Positions 1-8,411 are shown, counted from the first letter of the stretch. The stretch: DNA of 64,000 nucleotides from Bacillota bacterium (GCA_023459335.1 JAEWUO010000005.1:17132-81131), one strand, 5' to 3'. Notes: a model not told the origin generated them from the letters alone. Translations and numbers: made by a program.

Positions 1-552
1 CCGCTCGGCGTCCACGCGCACGACCTCGAGGTTCTGCACGGTGACGGTTTCGCTGCCCATGTGGCCCGGCAGGTTCTTGGTCTTAAACACGCGGGACGGG
101 CTGGAGTTTGCGCTCATGGAGCCGACGCCGCGGTGATAGTGCGAACCGTGCGTCATTTTGCCGCGGTTCTGGTTCCAGCGCTTGATAACGCCCTGAAATC
201 CCTTGCCCTTGCTCACGCCGCGCACGTCGATTTTGTCGCCTTCGGCGAACATGTCCGCCTTGATCACCTGGCCGACGGTGTAGCTTGTCGCGTCGTCGAG
301 CTTGAACTCTCTCATATAACGGAGGGGTTTTATTCCCGCTTTGGCAAAATGTCCCGTGTTCGGTTTATTGGAGAGCTTTTCGCGCAGCTCGCCGAATCCA
401 ACCTGAACGGCGTCGTATCCGTCGGTCCCGACGGTCTTCTTCTGGATGACGGGGCAGGGACCGGCCTGGATGACTGTCACGGGGATCATGGTACCGTCAG
501 CTCGGAACATCTGCGTCATACCGATCTTTTTGCCCAAAATGGCTTTCTTCAT
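1..552 (-). CDS. rplC: 50S ribosomal protein L3 (3' end beyond window)
   Basis: Large-subunit ribosomal protein L3, which binds 23S rRNA early in assembly. The visible 184 residues begin MKKAILGKKIGMTQMF, the typical bacterial L3 start, and include the conserved SKGKGFQGV and MTHGSHYHRG stretches near residues 125-145. The gene runs off the left edge, so only about the last 25 of some 210 residues should be missing. A GGAGG lies just upstream of ATG at 552. It follows rpsJ by 16 bases in the order rpsJ-rplC, the normal start of the S10 operon, and is transcribed with it from the promoter near 1124-1152. Confidence 0.97.
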   Translation of the reverse strand, partial: MKKAILGKKIGMTQMFRADGTMIPVTVIQAGPCPVIQKKTVGTDGYDAVQVGFGELREKLSNKPNTGHFAKAGIKPLRYMREFKLDDATSYTVGQVIKADMFAEGDKIDVRGVSKGKGFQGVIKRWNQNRGKMTHGSHYHRGVGSMSANSSPSRVFKTKNLPGHMGSETVTVQNLEVVRVDAER

Positions 553-568
553 GTTTACCTCCGATTGG

Positions 569-874
569 TTACAGTTTGATCTCGATGTCGACGCCGGCCG
601 GCAGATCAAGCTTCATCAGCGCGTCAACGGTTTTGGAAGACGGCTGGAGAATGTCGATCAGACGCTTGTGCGTGCGCATCTCGAATTGTTCGCGTGAATC
701 TTTATACTTATGGGTTGCGCGCAAAATGGTAACGATCTCCGTTTCCGTGGGCAGGGGGATCGGTCCACTGACCTGCGCTCCGGTTCTCTTGGCGGTTTCT
801 ACGATTTTCTCTGCGCTCTGATCGATCAGAGAGCTTTCATACGCCTTGAGCTTGATGCGAATTCTGTTTGCCAT
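569..874 (-). CDS. rpsJ: 30S ribosomal protein S10
   Basis: Small-subunit protein S10 of 101 residues, also the NusE factor in transcription antitermination. The protein starts MANRIRIKLKAYES and contains GPIPLPTE and HKRLIDI, which are diagnostic of S10. I chose the start at 874 because it gives the usual S10 N-terminus and has GGAGGA ten bases upstream. The frame stays open upstream, and an in-frame ATG at 934 would add 20 residues beginning MKKETHGF; this is probably leader sequence. First gene of the S10 operon, followed by rplC. Confidence 0.97.
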   Translation of the reverse strand: MANRIRIKLKAYESSLIDQSAEKIVETAKRTGAQVSGPIPLPTETEIVTILRATHKYKDSREQFEMRTHKRLIDILQPSSKTVDALMKLDLPAGVDIEIKL

Positions 875-1123
875 GTTATTGATATCCTCCTTCGTAATGA
901 GGCTGTACACAAAGCCGTGTGTTTCCTTCTTCATAAGGCAGGCCCAGCCTTTCGGCTGTGCTCTATACTCGTTCGGGACTGCACGATGCGCTCTGTTGAC
1001 TCGCCCTCGCCCGCGATGCGGACGTTGGGTCTGAGCGGAAATTACCCGGATGGCAGAACCGGCAACCTCCCGTTCATCCCATACGCGCACAAAAAGATAG
1101 CCTTTTTCGGCGCGAACAGTCTT
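875..1123 (-). other. S10 operon leader (about 240 nt)
   Basis: Untranslated leader between the promoter at 1124-1152 and rpsJ. It holds a CAGCC-GAAA-GGCTG hairpin at about 948-961 and a second GC-rich segment at 1010-1070. S10 leaders in Firmicutes and gammaproteobacteria often carry ribosomal-protein autoregulatory structures, but I cannot match this one to a named family. No protein-coding gene is supported here, although the frame is open in phase with rpsJ. Confidence 0.5.
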
Positions 1124-1152
1124 ATTTTACACGGTCGATATAGGGAATGCAA
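1124..1152 (-). promoter_or_regulatory. Promoter of the S10 operon
   Basis: Reading the minus strand, TTGCAT (1147-1152) is followed after 17 bases by TAAAAT (1124-1129). The spacing is optimal, the surrounding DNA is AT-rich, and the nearest downstream genes are rpsJ and rplC. Confidence 0.7.
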
Positions 1153-1341
1153 GAAGAATTTTAATATATATCGCGGTTTTTTTCGTCGGGAAACAGGCAA
1201 AATTTATCATTTGGACCAAATATAGCGGTTTATTTGGAAAAAATGCCCGTTTTTCACAAAATATGCGCTTTTCAAGACTTTTTCGCGCTTATGCAGTATA
1301 GCATGATATTCAGCGTTCCTCAAGCGAGCTTTTCTTACAAG

Positions 1342-1374
1342 GGAAAAGCGCGCCGGTCTTGATTCCGGCGCGCC
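1342..1374 (-). terminator. Intrinsic terminator after the P-type ATPase
   Basis: A 9-bp perfect stem, GCGCGCCGG/CCGGCGCGC (1348-1356 and 1365-1373), has an 8-base loop and is followed on the minus strand by TTTTCCCTT. It closes the arsR-ATPase operon and insulates the S10 promoter. Confidence 0.85.
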
Positions 1375-1414
1375 TTGCACCGCCCTATATATCACGCTAT
1401 ATATAAGGAAGCGA

Positions 1415-3490
1415 TTATCCGTTTGCCTGCTTTGAAATGCCGAACAGCGTCAGCGTATTGAACACGCAGATGAGCGCCGCTCCCACATCCGCAAGGACCG
1501 CGACCCACATGCCCGCGAGGCCGAGCGCGCCTAAAACGAGAGCCGAGGTTTTAATGCCGAGCGCGATGACAATGTTGCTTTTCGCTTTTCGTACGGTGCG
1601 GTGCGCGGCGTACACCGCAAACGGCAGGCTCTTCAGGTCTTGTGTTAAAAGCAGCGCGTCCGCCGCCTCCGCCGCCATGTCCGTCCCGCCGATGCCGACC
1701 GCCATGCCGAGATCCGCGCCAGCGAGCACGGGCGCATCGTTGATACCATCTCCGACGAAGAGCGTCTCCCCGACCCGCGCGCGGATCTCACGCATCCGTT
1801 CGAGCTTGTCGGCCGGCTGGAGCTCCGCGAACGTTTCCGTCACGCCGAGCGCGCGCCCGATTCCGTCCGCTGCTTCAGCGCTATCGCCGGTGAGGATCGC
1901 GGTATACCCCACCCGTTCGTTCAGTTCCGTGACCGCCGCCTTCGCGCTCTCCCGCACACGGTCGCCCACATAAATCGCGCCGGCATACGCGCTGTCGAGC
2001 GCGACGAGCACGCTCGCATCGGAGTCGTGTTCGATTCCCAGCTCCGTCATCAACGCGCGGCTTCCGACCGCGACGCGCCTGCCGCCGACGTTGGCGGTCA
2101 TACCTTTTCCGGCGATCTCCCGCACGTTTTCGGCGGAATACCCGCGCGTATCCACCCGCGCGATCGCGGTGGCGATGGGATGCAGGCTGTGCTGTTCCGC
2201 GGCTGAAACCAGCGCGAGCAGTTCCTCCGGCGGCAGGGCTGCGCTCTCGACGCGCTGCACTTGAAACTCGCCTTCCGTCAGCGTGCCTGTCTTGTCCAGA
2301 ACCGCCGCCTTAATCCGCGGCAGCCGCTCCAGCGCATCCGCCCCTTTGAAGAGCACGCCCGCTTTGGATGTGATCGCGAGCCCCGCGAAGAACGTCAGCG
2401 GAATGCTCAGGACCAGCGCACACGGGCAGGAAATCACGAGAAAGATCAGAGCCCTGTGGATCCATTCACTCCAGAGACCCGCGCCGAAGAGCGGCGGCAG
2501 CACCGCGAGCAGCGCCGCGGCGCTGATGACCGCGGGCGTGTAGTAGCGGGAGAAACGCGAAATAAAGCGCTCAATTTCAGGCTTGCTCCGCGTCGCGTCT
2601 TCCACCGCGCGCAGCAGCCTGCCGGTCGAGGATTCGGAAGCGGTCCTGGAAACGCGGATGATCAGCGGACCGTTGGTATTGACCGCGCCCGCTGATACCT
2701 CCGCGCCGATCCCGGCGAGCATGGGTTTGGGTTCGCCCGTCAGCATCGAAACGTCCAGCAGGCTTTCGCCCGCGGCCACGACGCCGTCCAGCGGAATCCG
2801 CTCGCCGACTTTGACCAGTATCGTTTCTCCGACGGCGATTTCTTCGGGTTTGACCATCTGCTGAACGTCATTGACAATCCGGCGTGCTTTGTCGGGATGC
2901 AGTTCCACCGCGTCCGCGATGCGCGCGCGGCTCCGGCGCACCGCAGCCTCCTGAAGCCCTTCGCCGATCCCGTAAAAGATCATAACGGCCGCCGCCTCCG
3001 CATAGTCGCCAAGCAGCACCGCGCCGATGGTGGCGACGCTCATGAGTACGTTTTCGTCGAAAAATCTCCCTTTGACGAACCCTTTCACCGCGCGGAAAAG
3101 CACCGGATATCCCGTCGATACATACGCCGCGATCCGGAGCGCCGTCTCCGCCCGGCTTTGCGCGAAATAACTTGCAGTCAGCAGCAGAACGCCGATCCCG
3201 ATCGGTATGAAACGCGACCAGTTTAGTTTTTCGTCGCTTTCCGCGCGCACTTGCCCGCACGCGCATGATTCGCAATTGTCCCCGCCGCAGCTGTCTTTAC
3301 CGCGTGTATCCGAACAGGCGCAGCCGTCGCCGCATCCATCGTCGTCATGTTTGCGAGAAGGCGGCGTTTTCTTCGGTTTGTTCTTCATTCGCGTCTTCTT
3401 TAATTCCCGATCTGATCCGCAGATGCAATGTTCTTCATCCAACCCGCAGTATTTGCATTTTTCGCTTGGTCCCGTGACGTCGTTAAGCAT
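1415..3490 (-). CDS. Heavy-metal-translocating P1B-type ATPase with Cys-rich N-terminus
   Basis: Membrane pump that uses ATP to export soft or transition metals such as Zn, Cd or Pb (ZntA/CadA family). Of 691 residues, the CPC transport motif is at 355-357, the phosphorylation motif DKTGT at about 399, the HP motif at 437-438 and GDGINDAP near 590. The usual N-terminal HMA fold is absent. Residues 12-80 instead carry about eleven cysteines, in clusters such as CKYC, CGDGCAC and CESCAC, which probably bind metal. The chosen ATG at 3490 has GGAGAGG upstream and overlaps the arsR stop by 8 bases, which suggests coupled translation. It is presumably derepressed by metal through ArsR. The exact metal is not certain. 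Confidence 0.93.
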   Translation of the reverse strand: MLNDVTGPSEKCKYCGLDEEHCICGSDRELKKTRMKNKPKKTPPSRKHDDDGCGDGCACSDTRGKDSCGGDNCESCACGQVRAESDEKLNWSRFIPIGIGVLLLTASYFAQSRAETALRIAAYVSTGYPVLFRAVKGFVKGRFFDENVLMSVATIGAVLLGDYAEAAAVMIFYGIGEGLQEAAVRRSRARIADAVELHPDKARRIVNDVQQMVKPEEIAVGETILVKVGERIPLDGVVAAGESLLDVSMLTGEPKPMLAGIGAEVSAGAVNTNGPLIIRVSRTASESSTGRLLRAVEDATRSKPEIERFISRFSRYYTPAVISAAALLAVLPPLFGAGLWSEWIHRALIFLVISCPCALVLSIPLTFFAGLAITSKAGVLFKGADALERLPRIKAAVLDKTGTLTEGEFQVQRVESAALPPEELLALVSAAEQHSLHPIATAIARVDTRGYSAENVREIAGKGMTANVGGRRVAVGSRALMTELGIEHDSDASVLVALDSAYAGAIYVGDRVRESAKAAVTELNERVGYTAILTGDSAEAADGIGRALGVTETFAELQPADKLERMREIRARVGETLFVGDGINDAPVLAGADLGMAVGIGGTDMAAEAADALLLTQDLKSLPFAVYAAHRTVRKAKSNIVIALGIKTSALVLGALGLAGMWVAVLADVGAALICVFNTLTLFGISKQANG

Positions 3491-3866
3491 GCCGTTGTTC
3501 CTCTCCACACCCGGCGACTTCCAGCAGCCGCCGTATCGTTTCGCCGATTTGATTTTTACTGATATAGTAAACCGTTCGCTGTCCGCTTTTTCGGAACTGA
3601 ATCGTGTCAAACTGACGCAGCACGCGCAGGTGGTGCGAAACCGCGGGCTGGCTCATCCCCAGCAGGTCCGCCATCTCGCAGACGCACAGTTCGCCCGAGG
3701 CGAGCATGCACAGGATCCGCACGCGCGTGGCGTCCGACAGCAGCGTAAACACCGCCGCCGTATCCACCGCCTCGCTCTCATCCGGCAAATGCGCGCGTAT
3801 CAACTCTTCGTACTGTTTATCGACATGCGAGACGCCGCATACCGGCAGTTCCGTGTCCGCTTTCAT
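3483..3866 (-). CDS. ArsR/SmtB-family metal-sensing repressor
   Basis: Winged-helix repressor of 127 residues that should release DNA when it binds metal. It contains the ELCVCEMADLLGMSQPAVSHHL stretch around residues 58-80; the ELCVCE cysteines in the alpha3 helix are the classic CadC/SmtB-type metal site, followed by the recognition helix. An AGGAG precedes ATG at 3866. It is the first gene of the operon and overlaps the ATPase start. A promoter with a palindromic operator lies immediately upstream, so autoregulation is very likely. Cysteines near the N-terminus and at the C-terminal CGEE could add a second metal site. Confidence 0.93.
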   Translation of the reverse strand: MKADTELPVCGVSHVDKQYEELIRAHLPDESEAVDTAAVFTLLSDATRVRILCMLASGELCVCEMADLLGMSQPAVSHHLRVLRQFDTIQFRKSGQRTVYYISKNQIGETIRRLLEVAGCGEEQRHA

Positions 3867-3877
3867 AAGCGCTCCTT

Positions 3878-3924
3878 TATATAAATACTTGCTTATATAT
3901 TAGCATTTTACTCGTGTATGTCAA
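3878..3924 (-). promoter_or_regulatory. arsR-ATPase promoter with ArsR-type operator
   Basis: On the minus strand TTGACA (3919-3924) and TAATAT (3897-3902) are 16 bases apart. A perfect inverted repeat, TATATAA-8-TTATATA (3878-3899), overlaps the -10 and the start region. This is where an ArsR/SmtB repressor would block polymerase, and the AT-rich 12-2-12-like form is typical of the family. Confidence 0.8.
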
Positions 3925-3977
3925 GCATATATCGCCCCTTTCCTTCGTCTTTTTTTATTCTTTTATTCATCATAAAA

Positions 3978-4013
3978 AAACAGGCTTTCGTCAGAAAGCC
4001 TGTTAAAAAATCA
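3978..4013 (-). terminator. Terminator after the GntR regulator
   Basis: Stem CAGGCTTTC/GAAAGCCTG (3981-3989 and 3994-4002) with a GTCA loop, extended by A-T pairs and flanked by runs of A and T on both sides. It can act in both directions. On the minus strand it ends in seven T residues just past the GntR stop. Confidence 0.85.
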
Positions 4014-4043
4014 ATTTTACTAAAAACTCCGATTTATCAGATG

Positions 4044-4715
4044 TTATTTCATGGTATTCGGAATGAACTGTTTGGCGTTGAGGATGTGGTCGCGCAGGAG
4101 GTTGCAGGCGCTTTCAAAGTCTCCCTCGCGGCAGCTCATCATGATCGCCTCATGCTCGTTGATCGATACCTCGCGCGTCTGCGGCGTACCGTAAAAACTG
4201 ACGCGCAGATAACGGTCGATGTTGGCATGGACGAGTTCCAGCAGAAAATTCGCCATCGAATTTTTCGCGTGGGATGTCAGAATATCGTGAAACTTGTAGT
4301 TGAGCTCCTCGGAGCGGACGATATCCTCCACCGCCGCTTCGCGCTGCTGACGAACCACGTCCTCGAGCGCGTCAAAATCCGCACGGGTCAGCATGGGCGC
4401 GCTGTTCCGCATCATCATGACGGAGAGTGTCGCGCGCACTTCCATCATATCCAGCAGTTCGCTTCTCGTGAGCTCCGTCACGGCGGCTCCCCGGTTGGGA
4501 TGGATGCGGACCAGTCCTTGCGCTTCCAGCCTTCTGAGCGCTTCGCGTACGGGGATATGGCTGACGTTCAACGCGGCGGAAATTTCGTCCTGTTTAAGCT
4601 GGATTCCGCCCGGAAGACCGCCGCTGATGATCCCTTCGCGGAGAACGTGAAAAATCCACTCCTGGGTAGCTCCAATACGCGGCCCCGCCTGCTCGGCTAT
4701 GGCTTTATAATCCAT
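4044..4715 (-). CDS. GntR-family regulator with FCD ligand domain
   Basis: Transcription factor of 223 residues. The N-terminal winged helix (about 15-80) contains VSHIPVREALRRLEAQGLV, the GntR recognition region. The C-terminal all-helical FCD domain (about 90-215) has three histidines in the expected metal-site context (KFHDIL, NEHEAI, RDHIL). FCD regulators usually sense carboxylates or sugar acids. ATG at 4715 is preceded by GAGGTGA. It is a single-gene unit with its own promoter and a terminator downstream. Its target is unknown; neighbours give no clear partner. Confidence 0.9.
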   Translation of the reverse strand: MDYKAIAEQAGPRIGATQEWIFHVLREGIISGGLPGGIQLKQDEISAALNVSHIPVREALRRLEAQGLVRIHPNRGAAVTELTRSELLDMMEVRATLSVMMMRNSAPMLTRADFDALEDVVRQQREAAVEDIVRSEELNYKFHDILTSHAKNSMANFLLELVHANIDRYLRVSFYGTPQTREVSINEHEAIMMSCREGDFESACNLLRDHILNAKQFIPNTMK

Positions 4716-4767
4716 AATTCACCTCATACAGATTGTACGTTGTATTTCCTGAAACCTATCTGAGTGC

Positions 4768-4826
4768 ATTATATATGATCAGCCTGAACTGCGCAACTCT
4801 TTTGCATACGATTTATCCGTATGCAA
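4768..4826 (-). promoter_or_regulatory. gntR promoter with upstream palindrome
   Basis: Minus-strand TTGCGC (4791-4796) and TATAAT (4768-4773) are 17 bases apart. Just upstream is a perfect inverted repeat, TTGCATACG-7-CGTATGCAA (4802-4826), a plausible operator for the regulator itself. Confidence 0.65.
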
Positions 4827-4985
4827 TCGTCTTCGCGCTTACGCGGGGTATACAAAACACACCCTTATAAAACGGCTAAATCACGGATCGAAACGAAGTG
4901 ATTTGGGGGAACCGGATGGGCGGAATTTATATCTTTTTTCAGCTGCGCACCTTGCCTCCGGGCAGACGGTAGGTAGCGCTCCGGC

Positions 4986-5321
4986 TCAGCGGCCGTATTT
5001 GACGCGTTCGAGACGGATCAGCGCCAGAACGCCTTCGCGAATTTCAGCCGGCAGACGGTCCGCCAGCGCGACGTCGTTGCGATATGACTGCATGCCTTCG
5101 GTATCGAAGAGGTAACTGGGTTCTTCGGTCAGGCCGAGGATGCTGTCGGTCGACGTGTTGTAGTGGGTCGCGATCGCCACCAGTGATGCGATGTCCGGCA
5201 TGCAGCGGTTCGATTCCCAAGCCGCGACCGATTGCTGTACGACGCCAACCGATTCGCCAAGCTGCTGCTGCGTTTCTCCGTGAGACTTGCGAAGTCTCTT
5301 AATGCTTGCTCCGATGTCCAT
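4986..5321 (-). CDS. XRE-family helix-turn-helix regulator
   Basis: DNA-binding protein of 111 residues. The N-terminal Cro/C1-type HTH (about 5-60) reads MDIGASIKRLRKSHGETQQQ, then GVVQQSVAAWESNR as the recognition part. The C-terminal 50 residues have no recognised domain. I chose ATG at 5321 because GGAGGAGAG precedes it and because XRE proteins start this way; the reading frame extends 29 codons further upstream without a better start. No toxin, prophage or partner gene is adjacent, so its target is unknown. Confidence 0.88.
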   Translation of the reverse strand: MDIGASIKRLRKSHGETQQQLGESVGVVQQSVAAWESNRCMPDIASLVAIATHYNTSTDSILGLTEEPSYLFDTEGMQSYRNDVALADRLPAEIREGVLALIRLERVKYGR

Positions 5322-6094
5322 AATGTTCTCTCTCCTCCAACTGATATCAATAGTGCCTGATCTGCCGGATCGCCGGCCGGCGCCATCGATTCTGCGCATG
5401 ATTTTCACATTGCGCTTCCGGTTAAGCCGGCATATCTGTACGGCGGAACCGTAATTAATATTTTACTATAATACTGGACAGAAGAAAAGAGCCAGAATAC
5501 ACAAAAAGTAAACTTTTTTTGTCAATTTACCCGAAAAACCAGCATTATCGTTTCATTTGTAACTATAATACTTTTATTTATAATTCGATTTTTCAACTAT
5601 TTCGACAAAATCCTGCTGTTTTCCGCGCGTTACGATCGTTGCCTTTCTTTCGTTTTATTTTCAAAAATATAAAAAAAAAGAGAATTCACCCGTCTCTGTT
5701 TATGCAAAACATAGCGCGTGTAATGCATAAATATAACCCCCTCATCTATACAAGTTATTCGTTTCCTGCACGTGTGCTGACGTTTTTTTCATGACTCTTT
5801 CAAGCACACGGTTTTTCATATGTTAAGCCGTATTGAGCCCTGGCATTATGCAACTAAACGAATAACGCAAATTTCTTTTGCAGCCGCAGGCAATGAGACT
5901 TTTGCCATGCAGAATGAATAATCCGACTTTTTACGCAAAATTCCGCGTTTCTTTACATTAATTTAATGGTGACGGAATTTTCTTTTATGTTATACTATGC
6001 TAAGCGTAAAAAATACCTGTTCTCACGGCATCCTATCCTCTGCATTTTATCTGATTCCTGCTTACCCCTGCGTTATTTAATATGGAGGCGTCGT
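5322..6094. other. AT-rich intergenic region with two promoters
   Basis: About 770 bases without a convincing gene. On the minus strand TTGACA (5520-5525) precedes the XRE gene, with a palindrome AAAAAGT-2-ACTTTTT (5503-5518) inside the spacer. A TATAGT at about 5465-5470 could be a second start. On the plus strand GTGACG-16-TATACT (5969-5996) precedes the GH4 gene. The reading frame at 5519-5794 has no ribosome-binding site and odd composition, so I do not call it. Confidence 0.5.
5503..5525 (-). promoter_or_regulatory. Candidate XRE promoter and operator
   Basis: TTGACA on the minus strand (5520-5525) is followed by a 16-bp palindrome AAAAAGTTTACTTTTT occupying the spacer. A repressor bound here would block the promoter. 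The -10 would be a weak TGTATT near 5496-5501. Confidence 0.4.
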
Positions 6095-7384
6095 ATGGGC
6101 ATCCGATTGGCGATCGTTGGTGCGGGAAGCACATACTGTCCCGAGCTCATGCAGGGATTGTCGCGCCGAAAGGACATCCTTCCTCTCGACGAGCTGCGCC
6201 TGACGGATATCGACGAATCCAGACTCCATATCGTCGGCGCGTTCTGCGAGCGCATACTCGCCGAGAGCGGTTTGTTCCCGCGCATCACGCTGACGCCGGA
6301 TCTGACCTGCGCGCTCGACGGGGTGGACTATATCGTCACGCAGATCCGCGCGGGCAAACTGGAAGCGCGCATCCGAGATGAAAAGATACCGCTCGAATAC
6401 GGTATGATCGGGCAGGAAACGACCGGTATCGGCGGGTTTACGAACGCCCTGCGCACCATACCCCAGATCGAGAGGATCGCCGCCGCCGCCGAACGATATG
6501 CGCCCGACGCCTGGCTGATCAATTTCGCAAATCCGTCCGGAATCGTAACGGAATTTTTACTCAATCATACACCCGTAAAAGCCGTAGGCCTCTGCAACCT
6601 GCCAATCGGCGCGCAGGAGCGTATCGCGCGGCTGCTCGGCCTCCCCATGGAGCAAGTTCGCCTAGAAACCGTATCGCTGAACCATTGCGGCGCGATAACG
6701 GCGGTCTTCGCAGACGATATAGACGTACTGCCGCGGCTGCTCGAACCGCGCGCGCTGTTCAGGGCCGCGCAGCAGGACGACTGGGTGAAAAATTACCGCC
6801 CGGTCATCGAACTGCTCGGCGCCATCCCGAACGACTATCTGCAGTATTTTTTCTATCGCGAGCGAAAACTCCGTGAGCAGAAAAGCGCGCCGCAGACGCG
6901 CGGCGAGGTGTGCCAGGATATCGAAGCGCGCCTGCTCTCCTACTATGCGGACGAACGCAACCGCACGGTTCCGCCGATGCTCGCCGAACGCGGCGGGCAC
7001 CTCTACTCGGAGGCGGCCATTGCGCTCATCGCATCGCTCAGCGGCGCGGCGCCGGGGGATCATGTGATCGATGTGCAAAACCGCGGCACACTCGATTTTC
7101 TGCCCGATCACAGCGTGATCGAGACAAGCTGCCATGTGCAAAAGAACTCCATTGCGCGAAATCCGGTTACGGCAGCGCCCAATCCCGTGCTGAAATCGCT
7201 TCTAATCAGCGTGAAGGCATACGAAACCCTCACGGTGGAAGCCGCGCGCACGGGCGAGCGAGCAAACGCGCTGCAGGCGCTCGCCTGCAACCCCATCACC
7301 GCCGACCTCGACAACGCGGCGCCATGCCTTGAGGAAATGCTCGAACAGAACCGTTCGCTGCTTCCTCGCTTTTTCCCGCAGTAA
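6095..7384 (+). CDS. Glycoside hydrolase family 4, 6-phospho-beta-glucosidase type
   Basis: Cytoplasmic NAD- and Mn-dependent hydrolase of 429 residues that cleaves 6-phospho-glycosides by a redox-elimination mechanism. The dinucleotide-binding loop VGAGSTYCPE is at 8-17, a family block IPLEYGMIGQETTG at 98-111, the NP motif at 146-147, the metal-binding Cys in GLCNLPIG (C167) and His in LNHCG (H197). The CNLPIG context is like LicH/CelF rather than alpha-glucosidase or galactosidase types. ATG at 6095 has GGAGG eight bases upstream; a longer frame from 5966 lacks this. It is followed 76 bases later by a BadF-type kinase that could supply its phosphorylated substrate. Confidence 0.92.
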   Translation: MGIRLAIVGAGSTYCPELMQGLSRRKDILPLDELRLTDIDESRLHIVGAFCERILAESGLFPRITLTPDLTCALDGVDYIVTQIRAGKLEARIRDEKIPLEYGMIGQETTGIGGFTNALRTIPQIERIAAAAERYAPDAWLINFANPSGIVTEFLLNHTPVKAVGLCNLPIGAQERIARLLGLPMEQVRLETVSLNHCGAITAVFADDIDVLPRLLEPRALFRAAQQDDWVKNYRPVIELLGAIPNDYLQYFFYRERKLREQKSAPQTRGEVCQDIEARLLSYYADERNRTVPPMLAERGGHLYSEAAIALIASLSGAAPGDHVIDVQNRGTLDFLPDHSVIETSCHVQKNSIARNPVTAAPNPVLKSLLISVKAYETLTVEAARTGERANALQALACNPITADLDNAAPCLEEMLEQNRSLLPRFFPQ

Positions 7385-7460
7385 ATCCGTTTGTCAGCCC
7401 GGCGCTGCGGACACTACAAATATATCCTTCGTGATCGATCATAAACGAGGAGTTCCGTAC

Positions 7461-8411
7461 ATGGAGCAGAAGCGTTGCTACCTTGCCGTTGACGGAGGCA
7501 ATTCAAAAACGGAATACCGTCTGCTCGGCGCCAACGGCGCGATGATCGCCGCGCGGCGGGGCGGCGGCAGCAATCATGAGGTTCTGCCCGGCGGTTTCGC
7601 CAGCGCGGCGGATGTGGTCGTCGGCGAAATCGAAGACCTTCTCGCGGCGCACGGATATGCGCTAACGGAGGTCGCCGACGCGGTGCTGGGCCTTGCGGGT
7701 GCGGACTACGATGAGGAAGCGGCCGCGCTGGAACAGGCGCTGACAGCCCGCGGCCTGTCGAACTGCTTCGTTTGCAACGACGGGTATCTCGGTGTCATGG
7801 CCGGTTTCGAAAGCGGCACGGGCATCTGCTATTCGGCGGGTTCCGGCGTTACCTGCGCGGGCATCAACGCGGAAGGCAAACGCGTGCAGTTCGGCGGCAT
7901 CGGCGTGCTGAGCGGCGATATCGGAGGCGGTTTCGATATCGCGCAGTTCGTCTATCGCAGCATCTATGAACACATCTTCTTCGGAAAAGCATATACCACG
8001 CTCAAGGATGCGGTATTTACCCTGCTCGATATCAAGTCGACCGACGAATTCCGCTCCGCACCCGGAAGAGTATTGACCGAAGAGGTCGCGCGGCAGCTGG
8101 TCGGCTTGTTCTTTACGGCGATGGAGACGAACGACGTTCTCGCGCTGCAATACGCCGCACAGGCCGCTTCCCACGCAGCGGACTGCATCATCGCCGCGGC
8201 GGACGCCCTTTCGTTGAAACCGCCGGTGCAGGTCGCGCTCTCCGGCTCCATTATGACCGCCGCTTCGCCGCCGGCTTATCGGCGCATGATCGAATATGAG
8301 CTCTACCGCCGGAAAGGAAAGAACTTCATCCTGCGAATCAACGATCTGCCGCCGGTGGAGGGCGCAGTGCGCTGGGTGCGGCTGCGAAACCGCCTGTCCG
8401 CCGTACCGTGA
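7461..8411 (+). CDS. BadF/BadG/BcrA/BcrD-family sugar kinase
   Basis: ASKHA-fold ATPase of 316 residues, most like N-acetylglucosamine kinases of this family, which phosphorylate a sugar in the cytoplasm. The phosphate-1 loop AVDGGNSKTEYRL is at 9-21, a second loop CYSAGSGVTCAG is near 130, and the phosphate-2 region SGDIGGGFDIA is near 155. There are no Fe-S ligands of the benzoyl-CoA reductase activators. ATG at 7461 follows a GAGGAG. It lies downstream of the GH4 gene and ahead of a terminator, so the two form an operon; I infer that it makes the 6-phospho-glycoside that GH4 cleaves, replacing a PTS. Confidence 0.85.
   Translation: MEQKRCYLAVDGGNSKTEYRLLGANGAMIAARRGGGSNHEVLPGGFASAADVVVGEIEDLLAAHGYALTEVADAVLGLAGADYDEEAAALEQALTARGLSNCFVCNDGYLGVMAGFESGTGICYSAGSGVTCAGINAEGKRVQFGGIGVLSGDIGGGFDIAQFVYRSIYEHIFFGKAYTTLKDAVFTLLDIKSTDEFRSAPGRVLTEEVARQLVGLFFTAMETNDVLALQYAAQAASHAADCIIAAADALSLKPPVQVALSGSIMTAASPPAYRRMIEYELYRRKGKNFILRINDLPPVEGAVRWVRLRNRLSAVP

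Noticed and set aside
1207..1395. 62-codon frame between the S10 promoter and the ATPase
   Set aside because: It overlaps an intrinsic terminator and has no ribosome-binding site.
4900..4985. Riboswitch-like stretch (CCTCCGGGCAGACGGTAGGTAG) after the XRE gene
   Set aside because: It recalls part of a c-di-GMP-I aptamer, but the GACGCAAAGC core and the second stem are missing and no gene follows on that strand.
5519..5794. 91-codon frame in the AT-rich region
   Set aside because: No ribosome-binding site, low-complexity AT-driven composition and no recognisable domain.
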